The position numbers were made by a program, and so were the translations under genes. Shown here piece after piece: positions 1 through 7,549 of a DNA stretch of 21,764 nt. The notes under the pieces are model-generated. The model was given only the letters and a program-made list of their open reading frames with translations. It did no database searches and was not told where the DNA came from. Within the stretch, counting starts at the first letter, position 1. The number at the start of each line of letters is the position of its first letter. The DNA lies in NCBI GenBank assembly GCA_018382295.1, contig JAGZQF010000042.1:1-21764 (forward strand), given 5' to 3'. The DNA is from Collinsella sp. Lineage in GTDB: Bacteria > Actinomycetota > Coriobacteriia > Coriobacteriales > Coriobacteriaceae.

Positions 1-63
1 CCGTGGGAGGCCAGGGCGCCGCTGACCGGTGGACGGCACCGAGCCGTGCGCTTGAACTTGGAA
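1..63. other. Unassigned left edge
   Basis: This is the 3' end of an upstream transcription unit that is cut by the window. One plus frame reads RGRPGRR and stops at 23–25, so it may be the last residues of a protein, but this is too short to identify. It could equally be the end of a structured RNA. The strong terminator that follows shows that something on the plus strand ends here. Confidence 0.3.
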
Positions 64-93
64 GGGGGAGGCCTCGCGGCCTCCCCCTTTTTT
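64..93 (+). terminator. Rho-independent terminator
   Basis: A perfect 10-bp stem (GGGGGAGGCC with GGCCTCCCCC, loop TCGC) is followed by six T. It ends the unit entering from the left and separates it from the acpS operon. Confidence 0.9.
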
Positions 94-143
94 GCGTTTA
101 CGGGCTTTTGTCTCACATAGTAGCTGTGTTTTATAACCCTCGT

Positions 144-173
144 TTGTCGCATCTTCTGTGAACGGGCTACAAT
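144..173 (+). promoter_or_regulatory. Probable promoter of the acpS operon
   Basis: A -35-like TTGTCG (144–149) and a -10-like TACAAT (168–173) are separated by 18 bp. They lie about 30 bp before the acpS start and downstream of the terminator, which is where a promoter for the six-gene operon is expected. Confidence 0.65.
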
Positions 174-202
174 AACTTAGTCTGTGCGATATGGAGGTGA
201 AC

Positions 203-742
203 ATGGCTGAAGCTGGTATCGGCGTTGATATCGTCGAGATTTCCCGCATGAAATCAATTCTTGAAAAGACGCCGTCGTTTGCTCGGCGTGTGTTTACCGA
301 AGAAGAGCGTGCGTATTGCGATGCATCATCGCGTCCCGCTGCTCACTATGCGAGCCGCTTTGCTTCGCGCGAGGCGGTACTTAAAGCTCTCGGCACGGGT
401 TTTAGTCAAGGCGTGGGTCGCAAGGATGTTTCGGTTACGCGTGATAAACTCGGCAAACCGAAGGCGCTGCTTTCGGGCCGTGCTCTCGAGATCGCTCAAG
501 AACTGGGTGTTGTTGAGGTCGCTCTTTCCATTACGCTTACAGGAGACTTGGCCGTTGCGAATGCCATCGCGATTACCGAAGATGCTCGGCCTAAGCCAAA
601 AGAGGAAAAGGTGAACACCAAGAAACGCGTAGCGCAGACATTTAAAGAGGCTCGCTCTGTTTTAGATGAGCTTGAGCAGCTGCAGAATTCAGCATTGACG
701 GAGCACCTGGGCGATGCTTCGCAAGATACGCTAGGAGCATAG
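203..742 (+). CDS. acpS: Holo-[acyl-carrier-protein] synthase with C-terminal extension
   Basis: AcpS transfers the 4'-phosphopantetheine arm of CoA to the serine of apo-ACP in fatty acid synthesis. The start at 203 is chosen because GGAGGTG (193–199) is a Shine–Dalgarno for it; an in-frame ATG at 191 would overlap that site. The 179-residue product has the family signature GIGVDIVEI near its N-terminus (metal-binding Asp9) and SRFASREAVLKALGTG (Glu57). Two things are odd. The family usually has about 120 residues, but here a charged, probably helical tail of about 50 residues follows residue 127. The usual SxSH motif near the end of the domain reads SITLTGDLA, so the histidine is missing. 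The stop codon directly abuts the next start, so it is translationally linked to the nnr gene, a common pairing. Confidence 0.92.
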   Translation: MAEAGIGVDIVEISRMKSILEKTPSFARRVFTEEERAYCDASSRPAAHYASRFASREAVLKALGTGFSQGVGRKDVSVTRDKLGKPKALLSGRALEIAQELGVVEVALSITLTGDLAVANAIAITEDARPKPKEEKVNTKKRVAQTFKEARSVLDELEQLQNSALTEHLGDASQDTLGA

Positions 743-2359
743 ATGAAACCGGTTTTGAGTACCGAAGAAGTCGTTCGTCTCGAGGATATCATCGAACGCG
801 AAGGGACTTCGAAGGCCGAGCTTATGGAGCTAGCGGGTGAGTTTGCCGCCAACGAGGTCTTGAAGCTCAATCCCGATCGGGTTCTCGTTCTGGTCGGTTT
901 TGGTAATAATGGCGGCGACGGTTGGGTTGCCGCCGATATTCTGAGCCATAAGGGTGTGGACGTCGATATCGTTTCTCCGGTTGAGCCGGATGAGATTCCT
1001 GCTGCTCTGGCACGTCATGTTGCTCGTCGTACCGCCGGCCGCGATGTGCACGTTTGCGTCGGCCCCTCGCGTGACGAACTCGAGGTTTTGATCGATAAGG
1101 CCGATGTTGTTGTCGATGCCATTTTTGGTACCGGTTTCCACGGGAATCTGCGTGCGCCGTTCTCCATCTGGATTCCTACGGTCAATGAATGCGCCGATTG
1201 TGTCATATCCATTGATGTCCCCTCGGGCCTGAATGCCGAGACGGGCGTTGTTGATGACGACTGCATTCGTGCCGAGCATACGGTGACGATGATTGCGCCC
1301 AAGATTGGTCTGTATAGCGCTGATGGTCCTGAGTATGCTGGCGATTTGATCTGCGGCAATCTTTACGACCGTCTTGACGAGGTCATCGATGATGTCGACC
1401 ACGCCGCCGAGATTGTCGAGCCCGGTGACTTAGTTGATTACTTTGCCCCACTACCTACGAATATCGATAAGTATTCCCGTGGCTCTGTGCTTATTGTCGC
1501 CGGATCTGCGCAATATCCTGGTGCTGCCATTATGGCGGCCAAGTCTGCAGCTCGCGCGGGTGCTGGTTACGTGGCAGTCGCGGCTCCTGACGCCTGCGCC
1601 AATCTTATTCGCATGGCACTTCCTTCGATTCCCGTCTTTGCTATTCCGTCTGATTCCCGCGGCTCCTTTGGCGCCGCTGCGCGCATGACTGTGTGCGAGA
1701 TTGCAAAGAAGTACAGCTGTGTACTGTGCGGTCCCGGTATGACTACATCTGCCGGCGCTATGCAGGTGGTTTCGGGCTTGCTCGAGCTTGATGTGCCGCT
1801 TATCTTGGACGCCGATGCACTCAACTGCCTTGCTAAGATTGCCATTGACGGTATTGATAGTAATCCCGAGATGTATCGTCGCGAGCAGCCGTTGGTTATG
1901 ACGCCGCACTATCGTGAACTTTCGCGTCTGGTTGCCGGTGACGAGGTGAACGACCTTGGTACTGCGATTGCAGCCGCGCAGAAGGTTGTCTGGGCTGCAG
2001 GCTCTGACAATCTGGTGGTCATTGCCAAGGGGCCGACGACGGCTATCTGTGGCGTTGAGCGTGTGCTGCTGCCGCTCTCGGGTCCGGCTTCTCTGGCAAC
2101 TGCCGGTTCGGGTGATGTTCTCGCGGGTATTTTGGCCGGCACGCTTGCCACCATGCGCGACGAGATGGATCGTTGGGAGTTGCTGTATTCGTACGCCGTC
2201 GCACTTCACAGCTACGCCGGTTTTGCCGCGGCGACGGAGTATGGTGAGAAGAGCGTCATCGCGACCGATCTTATCGACTTGATCGGTCCGGCCATGGAAC
2301 TGGCGGCAAAGGATGCGCTCGAAGATCTGGGAATCATGGACGAAGGGTCGGATGACTAA
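743..2359 (+). CDS. nnr: Bifunctional NAD(P)H-hydrate epimerase / ADP-dependent NAD(P)H-hydrate dehydratase
   Basis: It repairs damaged nicotinamide cofactors: the N-terminal half epimerises R- and S-NAD(P)HX, and the C-terminal half dehydrates S-NAD(P)HX at the expense of ADP. The YjeF_N epimerase domain spans about residues 1–215, with GFGNNGGDGW at 52–61, DAIFGTGFHG at 125–134 and SIDVPSGLNAETG at 156–168. The ribokinase-like dehydratase domain spans about 235–525, with KYSRGSVLIVAGS at 243–255, VMTPHYREL at 385–393, AKGPTT at 428–433 and the nucleotide-site motif TAGSGDVLAGILAG at 453–466. Its 538 residues are normal for the fused form. It starts directly after the acpS stop, with AGGAG at 733–737 as ribosome site, and ends 2 nt before alr. 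Confidence 0.95.
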   Translation: MKPVLSTEEVVRLEDIIEREGTSKAELMELAGEFAANEVLKLNPDRVLVLVGFGNNGGDGWVAADILSHKGVDVDIVSPVEPDEIPAALARHVARRTAGRDVHVCVGPSRDELEVLIDKADVVVDAIFGTGFHGNLRAPFSIWIPTVNECADCVISIDVPSGLNAETGVVDDDCIRAEHTVTMIAPKIGLYSADGPEYAGDLICGNLYDRLDEVIDDVDHAAEIVEPGDLVDYFAPLPTNIDKYSRGSVLIVAGSAQYPGAAIMAAKSAARAGAGYVAVAAPDACANLIRMALPSIPVFAIPSDSRGSFGAAARMTVCEIAKKYSCVLCGPGMTTSAGAMQVVSGLLELDVPLILDADALNCLAKIAIDGIDSNPEMYRREQPLVMTPHYRELSRLVAGDEVNDLGTAIAAAQKVVWAAGSDNLVVIAKGPTTAICGVERVLLPLSGPASLATAGSGDVLAGILAGTLATMRDEMDRWELLYSYAVALHSYAGFAAATEYGEKSVIATDLIDLIGPAMELAAKDALEDLGIMDEGSDD

Positions 2360-2361
2360 TC

Positions 2362-3507
2362 ATGAATAAAGCCGATTTGACGCGCTGGTCCTGGGTCGAG
2401 ATCGACCGCGGGGCGCTCCGTCGCAACACGAGGGCCTATAAGAACTTGCTGAATCCACGTCAGCGCCTGTGCTGCGTGGTCAAGGCCGATGCTTATGGTC
2501 ATGGAGCTGTTGAGTGCGCCAAGATCATGTATTCGGCCGGTGCCGACATGTTTGCCGTGGCGACGGTCAACGAGGGCGTTGGGCTCCGTCAGGGCGGAAT
2601 TACTAAGCCCATCCTGATTCTAAGCGAGCCGCCCATCGAGGCCATTCCGACGTTGCTCGAGTTTGATATCATGCCTTCGGTCTATACGTCTGACTTTGCT
2701 CTTGCGTATGGCGAATGTGCCGTCGCGGCGGGCAAAGTGGGCAAGTATCATCTCGCCATCGAGACGGGCATGAATCGTATCGGCGTTCACTACACGCAGG
2801 TGCTCGACTTTGTCCGCGGTATAAATTTCCATCGCGGTATTCAGTGCGACGGCGTATTTACGCACTTCGCCACGGCCGATGAACCTTCGGGCTGGGACTA
2901 CAAGCTGCAGTGTCAGCGCTTTACCGAGGCCGTTCAGGCCATTAAGGGTGCGGGTTTTGAGTGCGGTATCGTGCACTGCGCCAACACGCCGTCCTCGATG
3001 CTCGACCCCTCGATGCATTTTGATATGATCCGCGCCGGCGTTGGCTTGTATGGCATGCAGCCGTGCGAGCTGAGTGGCCGCGTGATGCAGCTTGATCCCG
3101 TTATGAGCGTCCATGCGCGTGTGACGCGCGTGGCACACCCTGCGATGGGTGAGGGCGTGGGCTACGGTTTTACCTACCGCGTACCGCGTACGCGCGTTCA
3201 GATCTGCACGCTGCCGATCGGTTATGCCGATGGCCTATCGCGTACGCTTTCCAATCGTATGGATGTGCTGTATCGCGGCGAGCGTGTGCATCAGGTTGGC
3301 AATATCTGCATGGACCAGTTTATGGTCGCCATTCAGTCCAACCCGGCACACGAGATTCCCGAGGCCGAGTATGGTGACGAGATGATCATTGTCGGCCGCG
3401 ATGGCGATGCCGAGATCACTATGGACGAGATGGCCCGACTGCGCGGAACGATTAACTACGAGGTCGCCTGCGGCTTTGGCATGCGTCTCGACAAGGTCTA
3501 CGTGTAG
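2362..3507 (+). CDS. alr: Alanine racemase
   Basis: This PLP enzyme interconverts L- and D-alanine and supplies D-alanine for peptidoglycan. The PLP lysine is Lys41 in VVKADAYGHG. The catalytic tyrosine on the other face is Tyr268 in GVGYGFTYRV. IRAGVGLYG (223–231) and the MDQ segment (317–319) are also family signatures. Its 381 residues are a normal length, made of an N-terminal TIM barrel and a C-terminal beta domain. It begins 2 nt after the nnr stop and is followed 8 nt later by the glycosylase gene, so translation is probably coupled along the operon. acpS–nnr–alr is a widespread arrangement. Confidence 0.95.
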   Translation: MNKADLTRWSWVEIDRGALRRNTRAYKNLLNPRQRLCCVVKADAYGHGAVECAKIMYSAGADMFAVATVNEGVGLRQGGITKPILILSEPPIEAIPTLLEFDIMPSVYTSDFALAYGECAVAAGKVGKYHLAIETGMNRIGVHYTQVLDFVRGINFHRGIQCDGVFTHFATADEPSGWDYKLQCQRFTEAVQAIKGAGFECGIVHCANTPSSMLDPSMHFDMIRAGVGLYGMQPCELSGRVMQLDPVMSVHARVTRVAHPAMGEGVGYGFTYRVPRTRVQICTLPIGYADGLSRTLSNRMDVLYRGERVHQVGNICMDQFMVAIQSNPAHEIPEAEYGDEMIIVGRDGDAEITMDEMARLRGTINYEVACGFGMRLDKVYV

Positions 3508-3515
3508 GAGCCGCT

Positions 3516-4136
3516 ATGGGCGTCATGCACATCCCCGGCCATACCCATCAGGCACCACGTGAGGTCGCACTCGAGGAAATTGAGGCCGTTCTGGGCGATT
3601 GCCACCTCTGCCAGCTCTACCAGTCGCGTCACAATATCGTGTTTGGCGTGGGAAACCCCCGCGCTCGCGTGATGTTTATTGGTGAGGCGCCGGGCCGCAA
3701 TGAGGATTTGCAGGGCGAGCCCTTTGTGGGGGCGGCAGGCGAGGACCTCAACGGCATTTTGTCGCTGGCGGGCCTCAAACGCGAAGACGTCTACATTGCC
3801 AACGTGCTTAAGTGCCGCCCGCCGGGAAACCGCAATCCGCGTCCCGAGGAAGTGCTGGCTTGCTCGCCGTTTTTGCGTGAGCAGATTCGAAGCATCTGGC
3901 CCGATATTATCGTGACGCTCGGCAACCCCGCGACGCACTTTGTGCTTAAGACCGAGATTGGCATTACTAAGCTGCGCGGCAGGTTCCACCAGATGGGGCA
4001 TTTTGTAGTAATGCCCACGTTCCATCCGGCAGCAGCGCTGCGCAATCCGGCGTGGCAGGAGCTGCTGGAGGAAGACTTTAAGATGCTGGGCGACTATCTG
4101 GAGCGACATCCCGCACCAGAGGACGCCTCGGAATAA
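3516..4136 (+). CDS. Family 4 uracil-DNA glycosylase (iron–sulfur type)
   Basis: It is predicted to excise uracil from DNA and so start base-excision repair after cytosine deamination. The motif GEAPGRNEDLQGEPFVG lies at residues 56–72, and the leucine-loop motif HPAA at 170–173. Four cysteines (Cys29, Cys32, Cys100, Cys116) are spaced as expected for the 4Fe-4S cluster of family 4 enzymes. At 206 residues it is typical of the family. AGGAG at 3506–3510 supports the ATG at 3516. It ends in tandem TAA TAA stops. It sits between alr and tsaE with gaps of 8 and 12 nt, so it is cotranscribed with them although functionally unrelated. Confidence 0.92.
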   Translation: MGVMHIPGHTHQAPREVALEEIEAVLGDCHLCQLYQSRHNIVFGVGNPRARVMFIGEAPGRNEDLQGEPFVGAAGEDLNGILSLAGLKREDVYIANVLKCRPPGNRNPRPEEVLACSPFLREQIRSIWPDIIVTLGNPATHFVLKTEIGITKLRGRFHQMGHFVVMPTFHPAAALRNPAWQELLEEDFKMLGDYLERHPAPEDASE

Positions 4137-4148
4137 TAAGGAGCATAT

Positions 4149-4655
4149 ATGTCCCTGGAGCGCCTGGGGGTAGGTACTTACAAAACGACTTGCGCTGCCG
4201 ATACGGAGTACTTTGGCGAGCTAATTGCACCGTGCCTTGAGGACGGCGATGTGCTCATCCTGACCGGTGGCCTGGGAGTGGGCAAAACTCACTTTACCAA
4301 GGGCGTCTCGCGCGGGCTGGGCGATGAGCATATGGTTACGAGCCCTACGTTTGCGCTCATGGCCGTTCACGATCAAGGTCGTATTCCGCTGTTTCACTTT
4401 GATCTATACCGCCTGGAGCATGCCTACGAGCTCGAGGATACGGGCATTTTCGATGTGCTGGGCTATGAGGGTGCTTGCTTGCTGGAATGGGGCGAACAAT
4501 TCCAGGACGAGCTGACGGATGAGTATCTTTCGGTGACGCTCAAGCGTGATGAGGGCGACAGCGATGTGCGAACGATAACGCTCGAGGCACACGGTGACCG
4601 CGCAATGGAGCTTTCCCATTTGATTGATAAGGCTGTACAAGATGAGCTTGCATAA
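4149..4655 (+). CDS. tsaE: tRNA t6A threonylcarbamoylation ATPase
   Basis: TsaE is the small P-loop ATPase that drives the TsaB–TsaD complex making N6-threonylcarbamoyladenosine at position 37 of ANN-decoding tRNAs. The Walker A motif GGLGVGKTH is at residues 40–48. It is followed by the family motifs SPTFAL (65–70), FHFDLYRL (82–89) and LEWGE (112–116). Length is 168 residues. AAGGAG (4138–4143) precedes the start. The 3' end overlaps the next gene, which encodes its partners TsaB and TsaD, by 14 nt. Placing all partners together supports balanced synthesis of the complex. Confidence 0.94.
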   Translation: MSLERLGVGTYKTTCAADTEYFGELIAPCLEDGDVLILTGGLGVGKTHFTKGVSRGLGDEHMVTSPTFALMAVHDQGRIPLFHFDLYRLEHAYELEDTGIFDVLGYEGACLLEWGEQFQDELTDEYLSVTLKRDEGDSDVRTITLEAHGDRAMELSHLIDKAVQDELA

Positions 4656-7026
4656 CGACAACGCGCTGGTGGTGGCGCTCGATACCTCGACCGACATGCT
4701 TGCCTGCGCGGCAAGCTGGATTGATGGGCAGACGGGCGAGACGAAGCTCGTGAGTGGCGACCACATGTGTCGCCGTCACGCCAACGTTGAGCTCGTGAAT
4801 ACCGTTGATGGCGTGCTGGCTCAAGCCGGTCTGGATCGCAGCGATGTTGGTTACTACGTGGTCGGCCGCGGCCCGGGGTCGTTTACGGGTGTGCGCATCG
4901 GCATCTCCACTGCCAAGGGCCTCGCGCGCGGTGCCAATGTTCCACTGCTGGGCGTGTCGACGCTCGACGCTTGCGCTTGGACGGCGTGGAAGGCTGGCGT
5001 GCGCGGCAAGCTTGGTATCTTGGCCGATGCCATGCGCGGTGAGGTATATCCGGCACTATATATGCTGGGCGATGAGGGTCCCGAGCGTCAATTTGAGCGC
5101 GAACACGTGGTCAAGGCCGCCGTGGCGCTCGATGAGTGGCGCCGAGCAGCGGACTGGGACCAGGTTCAGCTGACCGGTGACGGTCTCGTGCGCTATGGCA
5201 AGCTGCTGGGTGAGGACGAGACCGCCCGCTGCGTGGAGCGCGACCTGTGGTGGCCTTCGGGCGAGGGCTTGCTGCTCGTGCACGCTGCGGGTGACGGCGA
5301 TCCGGCTCGCGTCCTGCCGATTTACACGCGCCTTTCGGATGCCGAGGAAAACGAGCGCAAGCGTCTTGGTCTTGCCGAGAGTGCGCAGAGCGAAATTACG
5401 GGCGTTGCCGATGAGCTCGCCGGTCGTCATCTGCAGTTCCGTCCCATGGGCGCGGCGGATGCCGAGGGCGCGAGCGCGCTAGAGGCTGCCTGCTTTGAAG
5501 GTGCCGGACACGAGGCGTGGACGCCGGGCATGTTCCTGTCCGAACTGGGCGAGGACGTCGCTGCGCCGCGCAGTTGGTGGGTGGCACACGACGACGGCAA
5601 TCTGCTGGGCCTTGCCGGCGGTATGGTCGTGGACGGTGATGTGCAGATTCTGGATGTCGCCGTCGACTCGGCACATCGCCGTGAGGGCATTGCCCGCAAG
5701 CTGCTGTCGCATGTGAGCTATGATGCCCAGATGCTCGGCTGCACCACGGCTTCGCTCGAGGTCGAGGACGGCAACGAGGGCGCGATTGCGCTCTATGCCG
5801 CTCTGGGCTTTACCGAGGTGGGTCGTCGTCGTGGCTACTACGGTGTCGGCAAAGACGCCATCGTCATGACGGCCCCACTTCCCCTCGTACTTCCGGTCGA
5901 TAACGCCTCGCCCGAGCCGACGGCAGCCGAGCAACGCGTATGGCCGCTGCCTGCGCCTGGGCGCTCCGAGGGGGAGCGCGCCGAAATTGAGCGCCGCCGC
6001 CTGGTGCTCGCTATCGAGAGTTCCTGCGACGAGACGGCCGTGGCGATTATCGATGCGGATGGCAATATGCTGGCCAACCAGGTGTCGACACAGATTGATT
6101 TTCATGCCCGCTTTGGCGGCGTGGTGCCCGAGATCGCCTCGCGCAAACACGTTGAGGTGATTGTGAGTGTCGTGGATGCGGCGCTCGAGGATGCCGCAGC
6201 ATCGCTTGGTCTTGAGGGTGGAGCCATTGCTCCCAGCGAGCTTGCCGCCGTGGGCGTGACACAGGGTCCGGGCCTGGTGGGCGCCCTCGTGGTGGGCGTT
6301 GCCTTTGCCAAAGGCTTTGCCTACGCTGCCGGTAAGCCGCTCGTATGCGTCAACCATCTGGAGGGGCATCTGTTTGCCAACCTGCTGGCGCAACCCGACC
6401 TCAAACCGCCGTTTATCTTCACGCTTGTCTCGGGTGGGCACACCATGCTCGTGCACGTGAAGGCGTGGGGCGACTACGAGGTGCTCGGTGAGACGCTCGA
6501 CGACGCTGTGGGCGAGTCCTTCGACAAGGTAGCCAAGGCGTTGGGTCTGGGCTATCCCGGTGGCCCCATCATTTCCAAGCTGGCCGAGACGGGCAACCCC
6601 AAGGCGATCGATTTCCCCCGTGCGCTTAACAGCAGGGGAGACTATCGCTTCTCGCTTTCGGGCCTTAAAACCGCTGTGACGCTCTACATTGAACAGGAGA
6701 CCAAGGCCGGGCGCACGATTCACCTGCCCGATCTGGCAGCTTCGTTTGAGGCAGCTGTCTTTGACGTGCAGTACAAGAAGGCCAAAAACGCATTGCACGC
6801 TACCGGATGCAAGGAATACTGCATCGGTGGCGGCGTTTCGGCTAACCCGCATCTGCGCGAGATGATGATCAAGAAGCTTGGGCGTCAGGGGATTCGCGTA
6901 ACGGTGCCGCCCTTGTCTGCCTGTACCGATAACGCAGCCATGATCGCGGAGGTCGCTCGCCGTAAATTCGACCGAGGCGAAATCTCGCCGTTCGATGTCG
7001 ACGCCGATCCGAACATGACGCTGTAG
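4642..7026 (+). CDS. tsaB-rimI-tsaD: TsaB–RimI–TsaD triple fusion (t6A synthesis and protein N-acetylation)
   Basis: Three usually separate proteins are joined in one 794-residue chain. Residues about 10–235 are TsaB, with ALDTS at 12–16 and GRGPGSFTGVRIG at 75–87. Residues about 263–413 are a GNAT domain of the RimI type (ribosomal protein alanine N-acetyltransferase), with RREGIARKL at 346–354 and NEGAIALYAALGF at 378–390. Residues about 452–794 are TsaD, with LAIESSCDETA, the metal-binding HLEGH (His572, His576), SGGHT at 597–601, GGVSAN and the late metal ligand Asp763 in CTDNAAM. All three domains keep their hallmark residues, so all are probably active. The ATG at 4642 is preferred over an in-frame TTG at 4624; it overlaps tsaE by 14 nt. 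It is the last gene of the operon. Confidence 0.93.
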   Translation: MSLHNDNALVVALDTSTDMLACAASWIDGQTGETKLVSGDHMCRRHANVELVNTVDGVLAQAGLDRSDVGYYVVGRGPGSFTGVRIGISTAKGLARGANVPLLGVSTLDACAWTAWKAGVRGKLGILADAMRGEVYPALYMLGDEGPERQFEREHVVKAAVALDEWRRAADWDQVQLTGDGLVRYGKLLGEDETARCVERDLWWPSGEGLLLVHAAGDGDPARVLPIYTRLSDAEENERKRLGLAESAQSEITGVADELAGRHLQFRPMGAADAEGASALEAACFEGAGHEAWTPGMFLSELGEDVAAPRSWWVAHDDGNLLGLAGGMVVDGDVQILDVAVDSAHRREGIARKLLSHVSYDAQMLGCTTASLEVEDGNEGAIALYAALGFTEVGRRRGYYGVGKDAIVMTAPLPLVLPVDNASPEPTAAEQRVWPLPAPGRSEGERAEIERRRLVLAIESSCDETAVAIIDADGNMLANQVSTQIDFHARFGGVVPEIASRKHVEVIVSVVDAALEDAAASLGLEGGAIAPSELAAVGVTQGPGLVGALVVGVAFAKGFAYAAGKPLVCVNHLEGHLFANLLAQPDLKPPFIFTLVSGGHTMLVHVKAWGDYEVLGETLDDAVGESFDKVAKALGLGYPGGPIISKLAETGNPKAIDFPRALNSRGDYRFSLSGLKTAVTLYIEQETKAGRTIHLPDLAASFEAAVFDVQYKKAKNALHATGCKEYCIGGGVSANPHLREMMIKKLGRQGIRVTVPPLSACTDNAAMIAEVARRKFDRGEISPFDVDADPNMTL

Positions 7027-7041
7027 CTGGTACGGCGCGGT

Positions 7042-7181
7042 CCCCGGACGGAGGGGCCGGATATAAGGTTTCCTGCTCTACAGTCCTGCGCAAGACGAAG
7101 GCCACATTAAGTGGCCTTCTTTGCGTGCGGAACTCGCGATAAAGTTCATATGCGCCGCCCGGCTCCCGCGGCTCTCAGGGG
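7042..7181 (+). repeat. Long palindromic intergenic element, copy 1 (degenerate arms)
   Basis: This copy starts 15 nt after the TsaD stop and matches a second copy at 11815–11949. The core at 7065–7143 is nearly identical between copies and holds a perfect hairpin, GAAGGCCAC / GTGGCCTTC with loop ATTAA (7097–7119). It is flanked by the shared strings CCTGCTCTACAGTCCTGC and GTGCGGAACTCGCGATAAA. The outer arms are imperfect: CCCC at 7042–7045 can face GGGG at 7178–7181, GGGGCCGG (7053–7060) faces CCGGCTCC (7159–7166), and ATAT faces ATAT. The inner hairpin followed by TTCTTT could end transcription of the upstream operon. It may be a REP/MITE-like element; its family is not recognised. Confidence 0.75.
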
Positions 7182-7279
7182 CATCTCTCATGCAAAAACT
7201 GTCGTGGGGTAAAGTCCGAGGTCAGTGGCGTTTTATACCGAGAAATCCAAAAAAGTTGAAAATTCATTACAAATTTGCG

Positions 7280-7308
7280 TTGACTTTAGGTAACTAAAGT
7301 TTCATACT
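7280..7308 (+). promoter_or_regulatory. cstA promoter with a dyad operator in the spacer
   Basis: A -35-like TTGACT (7280–7285) and a -10-like CATACT (7303–7308) are separated by 17 bp. An A/T-rich stretch just upstream (about 7247–7276) could act as an UP element. A perfect inverted repeat, ACTTTAG–GTAA–CTAAAGT (7283–7300), fills the spacer and overlaps the -35, a typical place for a repressor site. The regulator is unknown. No gene is visible between the palindromic element (ending 7181) and this promoter. Confidence 0.65.
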
Positions 7309-7379
7309 CCTTTTCAACCACTGGGGGATGTGAACACGCACGGATCGTTCGCATCATGATTGAAGAGGATTTCTTAGAC

Positions 7380-7424
7380 ATGTTCACGCATCAGCTAAAC
7401 ATTATCAGCGTAGTAATTATCTGA
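7380..7424 (+). CDS. Putative Ile/Val-rich leader peptide upstream of cstA
   Basis: A 14-codon frame encodes MFTHQLNIISVVII and stops. Six of its last seven residues are isoleucine or valine, as in the ilv attenuator leaders of enteric bacteria and corynebacteria. GAAGAGG (7362–7368) is a possible ribosome site 11 nt upstream; an in-frame ATG at 7356 would give a 22-residue version. The frame lies between the cstA promoter and a strong terminator (7476–7514). Several alternative pairings surround it: GCATCAG (7388–7394) with CTGATGC (7421–7427), GGGTTAGC (7428–7435) with GCTAGCCC (7443–7450), and GCCCGT (7447–7452) with ACGGGC (7459–7464). The competing segments suggest that ribosome stalling at Ile/Val codons changes the RNA fold. 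That mechanism is inferred; the peptide composition and the pairings are seen. Confidence 0.65.
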   Translation: MFTHQLNIISVVII

Positions 7425-7475
7425 TGCGGGTTAGCACATACAGCTAGCCCGTACGATAACGGGCGGCTGATGAAG

Positions 7476-7514
7476 ATGAGGGCCGTCGAGCGCAACCGAC
7501 GGCCCTCATTTTTT
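7476..7514 (+). terminator. Terminator between the leader peptide and cstA (attenuator candidate)
   Basis: A perfect 13-bp stem (ATGAGGGCCGTCG, 7476–7488, with CGACGGCCCTCAT, 7497–7509; 8-nt loop) runs into six T. It stands between the only visible promoter and cstA, so cstA expression needs readthrough. A clear antiterminator that opens this stem was not found by eye; the upstream pairings listed for the leader may act as a relay. Confidence 0.88.
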
Positions 7515-7549
7515 ATGTCTGGGAAGTTCTTTTTAGAGGAGGAAATGTA

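Noticed and set aside
5479..6852. 457-codon minus-strand frame
   Set aside because: It is antisense to the RimI–TsaD part of the triple fusion, which carries intact motifs, so this is a shadow frame.
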